From positions 248,001 to 312,000 of the forward strand of contig JAJFKE010000031.1 of NCBI GenBank assembly GCA_021773355.1: DNA of 64,000 bases, read 5' to 3'. Positions 28,009-36,858 of the stretch are shown here, piece by piece (the first letter of the stretch is position 1; the number at the start of each line of letters is the position of its first letter). The position numbers were made by a program, and so were the translations under genes. The notes below the pieces were generated by a model, which saw only the letters and a program-made list of their open reading frames with translations, was not told the origin of the DNA and made no database searches. This DNA comes from Gammaproteobacteria bacterium. Lineage in GTDB: Bacteria > Pseudomonadota > Gammaproteobacteria > Pseudomonadales > Pseudohongiellaceae.

Positions 28009-30312
28009 TTACGATAATCCTTTCATTCGTCTGCTAATCCAATCGGCACACAACAATAAGATAAGCAGACCTAACAACCAGGGGCGGTCCCAAAGATCGA
28101 TCTCTACTTCTCGTGAATAAGCGTTCGGTGTGAATTCGATTGTATCTGCCAAGGCGGCCGCGGCCGCCAAATTAAAATAGCTACCACCGCTGGCTTCTGA
28201 GATTCGGCTGAGCAGGCCACTATCAAGCTCAGCATTGGTGTATTCTCTAAGCGAAGGGGTGACCACAAAGGCAGCACGTTTTTCGGCGCTAGAATCACTA
28301 GCCTCTCCGGCGGCACTAGCCACGTCTACCAATAGACTGTAAACACCTTCTTCCTCAGCGACAAAACTCGCTCTATAAACCCCATCTTCCTCAATATCCC
28401 ATTCCATTGGTACATCCAGAAATTCCTCCAAGGGATTTGAGGTTTGCATCCACAGTGTTGCGTCGTTGTCTGCTTCATATTCGTTATTTAAAACCGTGGC
28501 TTTTACGTTTACCGGATCACCCACATTGTAGAACTCCCTATCGAACTCGATAGTAATGCGTTCCGGCGCTGAAACTGCCAACCAGCGTAATAATTGTCGC
28601 CACAAGGTTTCATGTGATTGGTCCGCGGAAGGCAACATCATTTGCCAACGCCAGGTACTGGCCGTGGTTAACGACATACTGCGTCCTGAGCCATAGCGCT
28701 GCGATGCTAGCAACGGCAATGCTTGATTTTGGTACTGTAGCAGAGGGTGTTCAATTAACACCTCTGCACCAGGCTTGATCCTGCCAGTTACATAGACTCC
28801 CTGCAACTCTGGAAATTGCCGCCACATGGCGATGTTTTCCGAATCATCGGTAGCCAGACGCAACAGTGGAGAGAACTCACCATTATTGGTTAGTCGCGGG
28901 AAAAATAGTTCACCGGTTGGGTGTTCACCACGACGAATACCGCCGCGCAAATGACTCGGTAGAAAATTTTCTTCTACCAGTGTGATTGGTAGTATGTCCG
29001 CTATTGGTGTACCAATAAATTCTTCATCAACCATGCCACTCATTAGAAAACCACCACCACGCTCTGCGACAAAGTCTTCTATCATTTGCAATTGATCTGC
29101 GTTAAAAAAATCAAATTCGATATCACCTAAAATTATAGCCTCATACTGGTAGAGCTCCTCTCGATCTTCGGGAAACCCGCTGCTTAGTTCCGTGGCTGAT
29201 TCGATTCCCTGTCTATAGTATTTCTCCGGACCGGTTTGCAGATAAGTAGCTAAGCGCAGTGAACTATCGCCAGATACTGCGCGTCGGATAAATTTATATT
29301 CGTTGCGCGGGTGACCTTCAATGTAGAGAATATCCAGAGCATCCTTTTCTGTGTTATCTACCAGAAAGCTGTAACTATTATTATTCTCGATGATCTCTCC
29401 GCTCTGAAGTTCTACATTTAAATCATAGACAATTAATTCGGGGCGCTCCGGAGTTAGTTCTAGATCATAGCGCCGGGTCACACCTTCAGCGCCTAAAGTA
29501 ACAACATCAGATACCACCTGGGTATCTCCATCCATAATGGCAAGTTCAACTTCCTGGCCTTCATATCCCTGATGATTTACCGCTACCTGGACACTAAAAA
29601 CAGAACCTTCCAGAACAGTTTTAGCCGCACTAACGTCCACTATGCCAATGTCTTGCGGAATATCTTCTTGCCCAACCCCAATGCTAAATATGGGAATCTG
29701 CCTTGCACCGAACTCTCTGGCTTTTGACAGAGGGTCAGAATCGCTGTTGTCGGCTCCGTCACTTACCAACACAATGCCACCCAGTGGCAGGCCGTTAAGC
29801 TGATCGTCTACATAGGCCAGAGCCTGATCAATGGATGAGGCCGTACCTGCTTCACTTAATTCTTCAATGCCTGCAATTCGCTGTGTTTCTTTGTCGAATC
29901 GGAAACTACGAATTTGAAACGACTCTGACAATTCATCTAACAAACCGTCATCATATAGCTGGGCCTGCACGGCTGCCTGGCGGGATAGTCCCTCGGGAAT
30001 ATCGGTAATAGACATGCTCTGTGAATCATCGATGAGCACGGCAAGATAGGTCTCTTGCGGAGATACCTGCAAAGTCGTGACCACCGGCCTTAACAGGCAG
30101 AATAGAAGTAGTACTAACACGCTGGAGCGTAGAGCGATGAAAAATGTTTTCCAGCCACTGCTGAGTTGTCTGGTAGTGGAGCGATAGGTAAACCAAACTC
30201 CACCAATAATGAGCAGCACTAACAAGCCGAACAGAAATGGGCTAATGCCGTAGGCAAAAGTGAATGTGCCGTCTTCGAGTGCCGCTAAGAAGTTAGGTTG
30301 TGAGTATGGCAT
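28009..30312 (-). CDS. VWA / glutamine-amidotransferase-like membrane protein
   Basis: 767 residues. Two N-terminal helices are followed by a VWA domain with the metal site DDSQS in VLIDDSQSMSI and GIVLVSDGADNS. Next comes a CARDB-like beta domain, then a GATase1-like fold (DILYIEGHPRNEYKFIRRAV ... EAIILGDIEFDFF ... FVAERGGGFLMSG) without the usual cysteine nucleophile. A C-terminal beta domain and a final helix (LLGLLILLLCADWI) end the protein. Most of it should be periplasmic. Only 2 bases separate it from the upstream gene. Similar proteins recur beside MoxR/DUF58 genes in several phyla. Confidence 0.87.
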   Translation of the reverse strand: MPYSQPNFLAALEDGTFTFAYGISPFLFGLLVLLIIGGVWFTYRSTTRQLSSGWKTFFIALRSSVLVLLLFCLLRPVVTTLQVSPQETYLAVLIDDSQSMSITDIPEGLSRQAAVQAQLYDDGLLDELSESFQIRSFRFDKETQRIAGIEELSEAGTASSIDQALAYVDDQLNGLPLGGIVLVSDGADNSDSDPLSKAREFGARQIPIFSIGVGQEDIPQDIGIVDVSAAKTVLEGSVFSVQVAVNHQGYEGQEVELAIMDGDTQVVSDVVTLGAEGVTRRYDLELTPERPELIVYDLNVELQSGEIIENNNSYSFLVDNTEKDALDILYIEGHPRNEYKFIRRAVSGDSSLRLATYLQTGPEKYYRQGIESATELSSGFPEDREELYQYEAIILGDIEFDFFNADQLQMIEDFVAERGGGFLMSGMVDEEFIGTPIADILPITLVEENFLPSHLRGGIRRGEHPTGELFFPRLTNNGEFSPLLRLATDDSENIAMWRQFPELQGVYVTGRIKPGAEVLIEHPLLQYQNQALPLLASQRYGSGRSMSLTTASTWRWQMMLPSADQSHETLWRQLLRWLAVSAPERITIEFDREFYNVGDPVNVKATVLNNEYEADNDATLWMQTSNPLEEFLDVPMEWDIEEDGVYRASFVAEEEGVYSLLVDVASAAGEASDSSAEKRAAFVVTPSLREYTNAELDSGLLSRISEASGGSYFNLAAAAALADTIEFTPNAYSREVEIDLWDRPWLLGLLILLLCADWISRRMKGLS

Positions 30313-30314
30313 TG

Positions 30315-33300
30315 CTACTGATCTGTATTCGCTGATCCCTGGTTCTCAGACAATACACGATAGTATTCTTCCACCAAGTCTCGATACTCATCAGGGATAT
30401 CCTCATCAACCGTGGCGTAAAGTTTATTGTTGATATTATCCAGCTCTGCCTGCGCTCGCAAAGCTCCTTCGAGTTCCGTAATAGGTTGGAGTAGTTGTCT
30501 AAATAGTTCAGGTTGATTGAGAAAATCTTCGATATCTTGCTGTGTCAATTGCTGACGAATCGACCTGGCGTTACCAAGATTGGAGGGGCTGCCCTGCGCA
30601 CCTACACGACCGCCCGTACCAGCCTGCTGACGACCTCCAGCCTGACCCCCGCCCTGTTGACCCTGTTGTCCTTGCTGACCCTGTTGGCCTTGTTGGCCTT
30701 GTTGGCCTTGTTGGCCAAGTTGACCGGGTTGATTGCCACCGGCCTGTGCCTGCTGTTGCAGCTGTTGCGTCAACTGCTGAGCTAGCTGCTGTGTCTGTTG
30801 CAGTTGATCGCGCATCTCTCGCAGCGATGGTGTTCCACTACCGGGTTCTTGCCCAGCCTCATTAAATGCCAAGGCCTGCGCTTCCAAGTCCTCGACCTGC
30901 TGACGTAACTGTGAGGCGTCACTAGCTGCCTGCTGCACCTGATCGGAGGCCGAATCTCCACGAGATGGATTTAAGGCCGCCAGGCTCTGGACAAATTCTT
31001 CAATCTGCCCTTCAAGTTCTTGCTCAATATCAACAGAGAGATTAACCATGCCATTACGCAAGACCCGGTTAGATGTTTGCATTTCTTCTCGTATCGGCCG
31101 CAATTCCCTGCTTGCTGCCTGTGCCTGTGACATCAATCGTTGGTCTTCATTGTCACCGCGAGCAATGATTGCTCTCAGCATATCTTCTATTTCTTTTAAG
31201 TCTCGCTGCTGCTGCTGTTGCGCTTCAATCAGATCCTGCATATCGGCATCATCACGAATTGATTGGCGCGTTTGCCCCAGTCCCTGCTGCCGGGTAGTTT
31301 CCTGCAAGTCTTCCTGCAATTGTCTTTGCTGTTGCAGTAATTGCTGCCCGCGCTGCCCCAGGTTTTGGGCTAGCTGGTTCACAGAGCGCTCTGATTGCTG
31401 ATTCAACTCACGTTGCTGCTCTCGTAGATTTTCCAGAGCCTTCTGCGATCTCGCCGCGGCAATTGCTGCGGTTTCACTTTGTGAAGCCTCCTGCATTTGC
31501 TGAGCCGCTCTCTGCAAGGCTGTTTGCGGTTGCTGCGGTTGCTGGCCGCCACTTGAACTGCCGCTGGAGGGTGAGCTACTGCTTGATTGAGATTGGCTTT
31601 GGCTTTGAGATTGAGAAGCCTGTTGATTCTGCGATTGTGATTGCGAGTTTTGTTGACCACGGGATAATTGCTGTGCTAATTGCTCAACTTCACGGCTGAG
31701 CTGCTCCTGTTGTCGCATCAATTTCTCTAGTTCGCGACGTTTCTGTTCCTCGGTCATTTGCTCTTCACGTCGCGCCAGATTACGTTGTGCCCTGGTTAAA
31801 CCTTCCTGCCGTCTAGCCAATTCTTCCAGCTTGTTCGCTTCTTCTGCCTGTTGTTGCGAGCCGCCACCGCCAGCGCTATTGGGTGTTTCATAGCGGTTTT
31901 CCAGCTGCCCCAACTCCATCTCAAACAGTTCGCGCAAGTCTTCTCGTTCCTGTTGCGCAGCACCGCCACCGCCACCACCGCCTTGCTGCATACTGATGTT
32001 AGTGCGATTTATATTAGCCTCTGCCTTCAACACAAATTGTAAGGCTAGCTGTTCAGGCCGCAATGCGCTGGTTATTTGTTCTTTGCCTAGTTCCTCCGCC
32101 GCGATGATCATCTGCTCTATTGCAAGTGACATGTTTTCTACTGCGGCGTCGTAGCTCGCATCGGAAAAACTTAATCGCTCCGCCAGACGGTCAATGGATC
32201 TCCGTGTGCGCTCCGTTGCCTCTCGTTGTGACTCAGAGATTATTTCCGCATCGGACGCGAATTCTTGCGGCGACACCTTGCTCTGTCGGTTCTTAAGTTT
32301 CCAGGTTGCGGCAATAATATCTTTCTGTATCTGCACCAAGGCACTACTGTCAGCGCCATCGCCTTGCCCACCGCCAGCTCCCTGGCCACCGCCGCCCCCA
32401 CCAGATCTGCGGAATTCCTGGTCTGTTGGTATTACCTGTAGAAAATATATGTCGGAGATTACCTCGGCTGGTCCATCGAGGCCGTTATTGTCCGCTAGCG
32501 TCAGGAAATAGCTTACAAAATCACCTGGCTCCACATTCAAATCTTCGAGATATATTAGCTCGTCACCAGATACTTCGCGTAAATTTTGTTCTGGCAGGAA
32601 ATCTACCTCCACTTCATCAGTGCCGACCACGCTGTAGTTAAGAGTAAATCTACTCAGACCATAGTCATCAGTTGCATCGATTTCGAGTACCACCTCTTCC
32701 AAGGGCATAACCTCTTGGTCCCGGCCCGGTCTCTTCAACTCCAACTCTGGTGGAGTGTCTTCGATGGCACGAATAAAATAATCAAGAGGGTTTTTACTCT
32801 GAAGATTGGAGAAGTCTGTTGCTGATATACGGTAAACTCCATCCTGATTTACAGTGAATTTAGCTCGCCCTACATTACCATCCATTACCAGATTCAGATC
32901 TGCATAGGGTGGATTAGGATTCTCCTCGTCATCATTTGCACTATAGCTCTCATCGAACTCAACCAGCGCGCTTGCAATATTCTTGTTAAAGGTAACGATA
33001 AGTTCTACTTCAGTTCCGTCAGGTACGACCATGTCTCCACTATCTTCTTCGCTGACATCTTCTATTGCTGTATAGGCGGGATAATCAAGAGCAAGGTCGA
33101 TCTGCTCTATCTGAGGTAGATCAAACAAGTTAATACGATACTGCGGGGAACTTTGTTCGCCGCGTTCGTCGAAGCTTACATAGTAGGTAGTATCCTCTTG
33201 CAATGACGGAATGAAATAGCTGTAGCTTGCACTATCACTTCCACTTCCATCACGATTCATGGATGCATTACGCCAATTCACGTTGTCATCCTGCATGCGT

Positions 33301-34010
33301 AAATTTATCGATCCGGGGATGGCGTTTCTCACCCTTGCTACGATAGTCACACTATCGCCCCGCTGCATCTCCAGGTCTCCGGGCTCTACGCTAATTTCGA
33401 TATCTGGAAGGACTTCGACAACTGTAACCGGTTCACTAATAGCGAATGGCCAAGCAATACGACTACCAGCTCTATAGAGAACATCCGAACTAAGGAACAG
33501 ACTCAACACAATAGCCGCCACCGCCGCCGCCGAAGCCAATGAGATCAGGGAGGTTTTAGCGGGTGCTACAGACTCAACTTGCTGCTGTTGAATCTGCACA
33601 TGCTCTTGTGCGTCTTGCCAGAGCTGCTGGATAAATTGTTGTGATACCCCACGTCTTCCATTAGCTAAATCTTCTTCCGTAAATTCTAAAGAAGTTAACA
33701 GTCTTTGTTCGAGATCAGGAATGTGGTCCTCAACGTAGTGAGCGAGTCTACGATCATCTGTATTCTGTCGTCCCAGCACATGAATCAAACGCCAGACTAG
33801 CAAGGCCATGCAACTCACAGAGAAGCCGAATAACACTGTGCTGCCAGTTTTATCGGGCTCAATCCAGATTGAAATTGCACTAAGTAACAAAATCAAAATC
33901 GAGAATACGATGACAAAAAAGCTTACCTGTTTCAGAATAAACAGATTGCTGCGACGACGACGAAGATTCTTCAGGGTTTCTCGAAGACTATCGAATGTGG
34001 GAGACGACAT
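30315..34010 (-). CDS. Giant Gln-rich DUF4175-like membrane protein
   Basis: 1231 residues. Two helices near residues 30-70 and a third near 155-180 anchor it; the rest is probably periplasmic. Residues about 200-530 look like beta-sandwich domains (VEPGDLEMQRGDSVTIVARV; PPELELKRPG). From about 545 on it is helical, Gln-, Arg- and Glu-rich, with long predicted coiled coils, Ser/Gln low-complexity stretches and a GQQ tandem repeat. The layout matches the DUF4175 group that heads MoxR/VWA loci in Alphaproteobacteria. It is the first gene of the eight-gene operon. The role may be a long periplasmic scaffold; this is inferred from shape only. Confidence 0.75.
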   Translation of the reverse strand: MSSPTFDSLRETLKNLRRRRSNLFILKQVSFFVIVFSILILLLSAISIWIEPDKTGSTVLFGFSVSCMALLVWRLIHVLGRQNTDDRRLAHYVEDHIPDLEQRLLTSLEFTEEDLANGRRGVSQQFIQQLWQDAQEHVQIQQQQVESVAPAKTSLISLASAAAVAAIVLSLFLSSDVLYRAGSRIAWPFAISEPVTVVEVLPDIEISVEPGDLEMQRGDSVTIVARVRNAIPGSINLRMQDDNVNWRNASMNRDGSGSDSASYSYFIPSLQEDTTYYVSFDERGEQSSPQYRINLFDLPQIEQIDLALDYPAYTAIEDVSEEDSGDMVVPDGTEVELIVTFNKNIASALVEFDESYSANDDEENPNPPYADLNLVMDGNVGRAKFTVNQDGVYRISATDFSNLQSKNPLDYFIRAIEDTPPELELKRPGRDQEVMPLEEVVLEIDATDDYGLSRFTLNYSVVGTDEVEVDFLPEQNLREVSGDELIYLEDLNVEPGDFVSYFLTLADNNGLDGPAEVISDIYFLQVIPTDQEFRRSGGGGGGQGAGGGQGDGADSSALVQIQKDIIAATWKLKNRQSKVSPQEFASDAEIISESQREATERTRRSIDRLAERLSFSDASYDAAVENMSLAIEQMIIAAEELGKEQITSALRPEQLALQFVLKAEANINRTNISMQQGGGGGGGAAQQEREDLRELFEMELGQLENRYETPNSAGGGGSQQQAEEANKLEELARRQEGLTRAQRNLARREEQMTEEQKRRELEKLMRQQEQLSREVEQLAQQLSRGQQNSQSQSQNQQASQSQSQSQSQSSSSSPSSGSSSGGQQPQQPQTALQRAAQQMQEASQSETAAIAAARSQKALENLREQQRELNQQSERSVNQLAQNLGQRGQQLLQQQRQLQEDLQETTRQQGLGQTRQSIRDDADMQDLIEAQQQQQRDLKEIEDMLRAIIARGDNEDQRLMSQAQAASRELRPIREEMQTSNRVLRNGMVNLSVDIEQELEGQIEEFVQSLAALNPSRGDSASDQVQQAASDASQLRQQVEDLEAQALAFNEAGQEPGSGTPSLREMRDQLQQTQQLAQQLTQQLQQQAQAGGNQPGQLGQQGQQGQQGQQGQQGQQGQQGGGQAGGRQQAGTGGRVGAQGSPSNLGNARSIRQQLTQQDIEDFLNQPELFRQLLQPITELEGALRAQAELDNINNKLYATVDEDIPDEYRDLVEEYYRVLSENQGSANTDQ
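30652..30723. repeat. 9-bp tandem repeat encoding Gly-Gln-Gln
   Basis: Eight units of 9 bp close to CCTTGTTGG (plus strand) lie inside the DUF4175-like gene. They encode repeated Gly-Gln-Gln on the minus strand. Three central units are identical, which suggests recent expansion by slippage and a length likely to vary between strains. Confidence 0.85.
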
Positions 34011-34346
34011 AGAGGCTCTTCTGGCTGCTGTGAATAAAGATTCGTTAGTGCTTGTTGCTCCTCGCTTTACAACGTACTAAAGCGACTCGGTCACCAATAT
34101 TTAATGAGGCGAGATAGCAATTAGCATCACTTCTACTGACCGCAAGCACTGACAGAATGTTTCAGTCGTACGGCTTAACTATCCCATTAACCAGCCCAGA
34201 ATTGCAAGGGCTTATGGGCCGGAAACCGGACAAAAAACCGGCTAAATCAGTCAATCCGAGAAATGACCGAATCCGACCGCAAAAAGCCCGATTTTGGGCG
34301 CTCTGCAGGCATAAACTCGGGAACATGAAGACGAATGGGATTGCTT
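34011..34346. other. 336-bp region upstream of the MoxR/VWA operon
   Basis: It separates the Nudix gene from the first gene of the eight-gene operon, both on the minus strand. It must hold the operon promoter, but I see no near-consensus sigma-70 or sigma-54 site. A minus-strand terminator-like hairpin lies at 34281-34299, and two CCGG-containing short repeats lie near 34216-34243. No frame has support. Confidence 0.4.
34281..34299 (-). terminator. Possible terminator of the Nudix gene
   Basis: On the minus strand GCCC-AAAATC-GGGC is followed by TTTTT. The stem is only 4 bp, so the call is tentative. It lies about 48 bp after the Nudix stop codon. Confidence 0.4.
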
Positions 34347-34952
34347 CTAACAGCCCATTTCCTCAGGGCGATAGTAGGCAGAATCCTTGGGAAATACTCG
34401 AATATCGCGCTGGAAAGTATCTTGCAACAATTCATCGAGGTTTCGATGATCCTGAATATCCTTAAGTGTCACCAGAGTAGGCCTTGGCAATACCCATGTC
34501 TGAGCTTCCGCTTCCGCTATGGCTTGACGCGGAGAAATCCAACGATGTTCGAGAATTTCATGGTTATCTACCACCACTGATACGGGTTTAGACAAGGGGC
34601 AGAGGAAAAACCAGGTGCAAAATCGTCGCGGCAGCCGCGGAGGTGTAGTCCAATGAGCAGTATGGATTAGCTGCTCAATTTCAATCTCAATACCTGCCTC
34701 TTCTTTTGTTTCTCTCACAGCAGCTCGCAGTGCTGCTCGGTACTCCAAACCCGCGTCTTCTGATTCGAAATCAAGCTCATCAATGCGACCTCCTGGAAAT
34801 ACCCAATGACCCCCATGAAAAACCAATTTCGAGTTGCGACGCAGCAATAACACCTCAATATCCATGTTATCGTCAGTTTCCCTCACTATCACCACGGTTG
34901 CTGCGGGTACTGGTTCAATCTCTGTCATAAGTGCTCTCATCTGCACAGTCAT
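34347..34952 (-). CDS. Nudix hydrolase (NUDT19/CoA-diphosphatase-like)
   Basis: 201 residues from ATG 34952; in-frame ATGs at 34940 and 34928 are possible starts, the last with GAGAGC upstream. The Nudix box has a long insert between its first Gly and the helix: GGRIDELDFESEDAGLEYRA then AVRETKEEAGIEI, with the REUxEEAGI core intact. The insert and the following segment WTTPPRLPRRFCTWFFLCPL are typical of the NUDT19/RP2-like group, several of which cleave CoA or acyl-CoA. That substrate fits the many acyl-CoA genes around it but is inferred. It acts in the cytoplasm. Confidence 0.88.
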   Translation of the reverse strand: MTVQMRALMTEIEPVPAATVVIVRETDDNMDIEVLLLRRNSKLVFHGGHWVFPGGRIDELDFESEDAGLEYRAALRAAVRETKEEAGIEIEIEQLIHTAHWTTPPRLPRRFCTWFFLCPLSKPVSVVVDNHEILEHRWISPRQAIAEAEAQTWVLPRPTLVTLKDIQDHRNLDELLQDTFQRDIRVFPKDSAYYRPEEMGC

Positions 34953-35168
34953 TCTGTGTTAACAGCTGATCATACCGAATTTTCAGGAGCAGCCCATCAT
35001 TTCGATCGCCCTGCCATTGATTTACTTCGCTATTTCGTTGTTTGAAGGCGACTTCCATTGCAGCTGGACCTTCATCGGCATAGAATCCCGCCAGTTTTTT
35101 AATGCCTGCCGGCGCAATCAAGCAGCATAAGCCATACAGGTGGATTTGGAATTATTGGGAGAATCAGT

Positions 35169-36041
35169 ATGAATATCAGTTTTGAAGGTCAAGTGGCGAT
35201 AGTGACTGGAGCCGGTGGCGGCTTGGGTAAGCAGCACGCACTGGAATTAGGCCGACGTGGCGCCAAGGTTGTGGTTAATGATCTGGGCGGTGCATTGGAT
35301 GGAAGCGGTGGCTCAGCATCGGCTGCCGAACTGGTAGCTCAGGAAATCTGCGATAATGGCGGCACAGCAGTTGCCAATGATGCTTCAGTTACTGATTTCG
35401 AGGCGGTTCAGGCCATGGTTGACGAGACTGTCGCCAATTGGGGGCGTATCGACGTATTGGTTAACAATGCTGGAATATTAAGAGATAAAACATTTTCGAA
35501 ACTGGAATTGGAAAATTGGCATGCAGTACTAGACGTGCATTTGACTGGAAGCCTGAATGCCACAAAATGTGTTTGGCCAATCATGGTCGAGCAAAAATAC
35601 GGACGCATTGTTATGACTACATCTACTTCCGGGCTGTTTGGAAATTTTGGGCAAAGTAATTATGGCGCCGCAAAATTAGGTCTGGTTGGATTTATGAACA
35701 CACTGCGGTTTGAGGGCGCAAAATATAATGTTTTCACCAACGCAATTGCGCCAATAGCAGCAACTCGTATGACTGTGGAACTTCCTGGCTTTGAAGACAG
35801 CGCTGAACGTCTCGCTCCAGAGTTGGTAACCCCCGCTGTAGTTTTCCTTTGCTCTGACAAAGCACCTAATGGTCGCATCATTCAGGCAGCTGGGGGTCGC
35901 TACTACTCGGCTGACATTAGAGAAAATGTCGGCGTCGATCTGGGTTTGGACGCCAGTGTTGAGGATATCGAAAAAAATATAGACACCATTCTGGACATGA
36001 GCAGCAATGCCGGGATTCTGGAAAGAACCCCACATCGCTAG
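35169..36041 (+). CDS. SDR oxidoreductase, (R)-3-hydroxyacyl-CoA dehydrogenase-like (MFE-2 type)
   Basis: 290 residues with GGGAG before ATG 35169. The cofactor loop is TGAGGGLG, the insert VVNDLGGALDGSGGS is characteristic of the dehydrogenase domain of peroxisomal multifunctional enzyme type 2 and its bacterial single-domain relatives, and NNAGILRDKTF follows. The catalytic set is Ser in TTSTSGLFGNFGQ and Tyr-x3-Lys in NYGAAK. It probably oxidises a 3-hydroxyacyl-CoA in beta-oxidation or in sterol or aromatic side-chain degradation. No hydratase domain is attached. It converges with the GST gene. Confidence 0.9.
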   Translation: MNISFEGQVAIVTGAGGGLGKQHALELGRRGAKVVVNDLGGALDGSGGSASAAELVAQEICDNGGTAVANDASVTDFEAVQAMVDETVANWGRIDVLVNNAGILRDKTFSKLELENWHAVLDVHLTGSLNATKCVWPIMVEQKYGRIVMTTSTSGLFGNFGQSNYGAAKLGLVGFMNTLRFEGAKYNVFTNAIAPIAATRMTVELPGFEDSAERLAPELVTPAVVFLCSDKAPNGRIIQAAGGRYYSADIRENVGVDLGLDASVEDIEKNIDTILDMSSNAGILERTPHR

Positions 36042-36058
36042 TCTGACTGTCCGGCGGG

Positions 36059-36101
36059 AAAAACCTTTGTCAGATCAGGCATCTCTTGCTTGATCTGACA
36101 A
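36059..36101 (-). terminator. Terminator overlapping the end of the GST gene
   Basis: TTGTCAGATCA (36067-36077) and TGATCTGACAA (36091-36101) form a perfect 11-bp stem that extends to 15 pairs with one G-U and a 5-base loop. On the minus strand the stem is followed by AGG and TTTTT. The last codons and the stop of the GST gene (36075) lie inside the stem, so the terminator is partly coding. Confidence 0.8.
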
Positions 36102-36704
36102 CACCTGTTGTACGGAAGGTCGCTGATCCATTAGCTCCAACAGGGCTTTCACATTCGGTAATTCGTTCAGCGCATCCCAATGCAATGCCTTCTTGCATAC
36201 GATGGTGGCAACGCCTACGCTAAAACGGTAGTAGAAATCAGCATAAGAGAGCACTTCACCAGCCAGGTAGGGCTGAAATTTGGCCAATTGTGCAAGCGAA
36301 GCAAAGCCCTTCTGCAGCTGTTCCTTAACCTGCGCCTTTAGCTCATCGCTGGCAGGCTTGGCAAAAAACACATCTCCATAAAGCTTGCGTGCCGGTAGCT
36401 CGATATACAGTTCCAAATGTCGCATCAGTTCCTGCACTTTGGCGCGCTCGAATAAATCTTTTGGATACAGTGATGGCCCTTCACCCAGGCTATCGATATA
36501 GTCGATCATTACTCCCGTTTCAGTTAGAAACCCCTGCTCCGTTTCCAAACAAGGCACCTTGCCCATGGGACTCTTCTGTAGAAATTCTGGCTCTTGATTT
36601 GGTAGCAAATGAATTTCTTCAAATTCCATGCCCTTCTCTATCAATACCGCCTTAACCATATTGTAGTAATTACTATAGGTCATGCCATACAGTTTTATGC
36701 TCAT
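36075..36704 (-). CDS. Glutathione S-transferase family protein
   Basis: 209 residues. The thioredoxin-like N-terminal domain begins IKLYGMTYSNYYNMVKAVL and carries the cis-proline segment MGKVPCLETEQGFLTETGVM, where Glu-Thr replaces the usual Glu-Ser that holds the glutathione gamma-glutamyl group. The all-helical C-terminal domain fills residues 85-205 with the conserved YADFYYRFSVG. The likely reaction is glutathione conjugation or reduction in the cytoplasm; substrate is unknown. It has its own terminator. Confidence 0.88.
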   Translation of the reverse strand: MSIKLYGMTYSNYYNMVKAVLIEKGMEFEEIHLLPNQEPEFLQKSPMGKVPCLETEQGFLTETGVMIDYIDSLGEGPSLYPKDLFERAKVQELMRHLELYIELPARKLYGDVFFAKPASDELKAQVKEQLQKGFASLAQLAKFQPYLAGEVLSYADFYYRFSVGVATIVCKKALHWDALNELPNVKALLELMDQRPSVQQVLSDQARDA

Positions 36705-36858
36705 TGTAATGTTCCCCCACTGCCACTTCCTGTGACAGATTGTTATGCAGTTAGTTGTGTTAACTGCTGATTTAATCGAATGCGCAAGCTAACCTTTTGC
36801 CCAACAATATGCAAAACTTGAGCGATTACTATCTCCAACACACTCATAGAGAAACAGC

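Noticed and set aside
30652-30723. CRISPR-like repeat array
   Set aside because: The unit is 9 bp, with no spacers, inside a coding region; it is a Gly-Gln-Gln tandem repeat.
34915-35121. 68-residue minus-strand frame overlapping the start of the Nudix gene
   Set aside because: It starts with TTG without a ribosome-binding site, overlaps the Nudix N-terminus and has no family resemblance. I kept the Nudix gene only.
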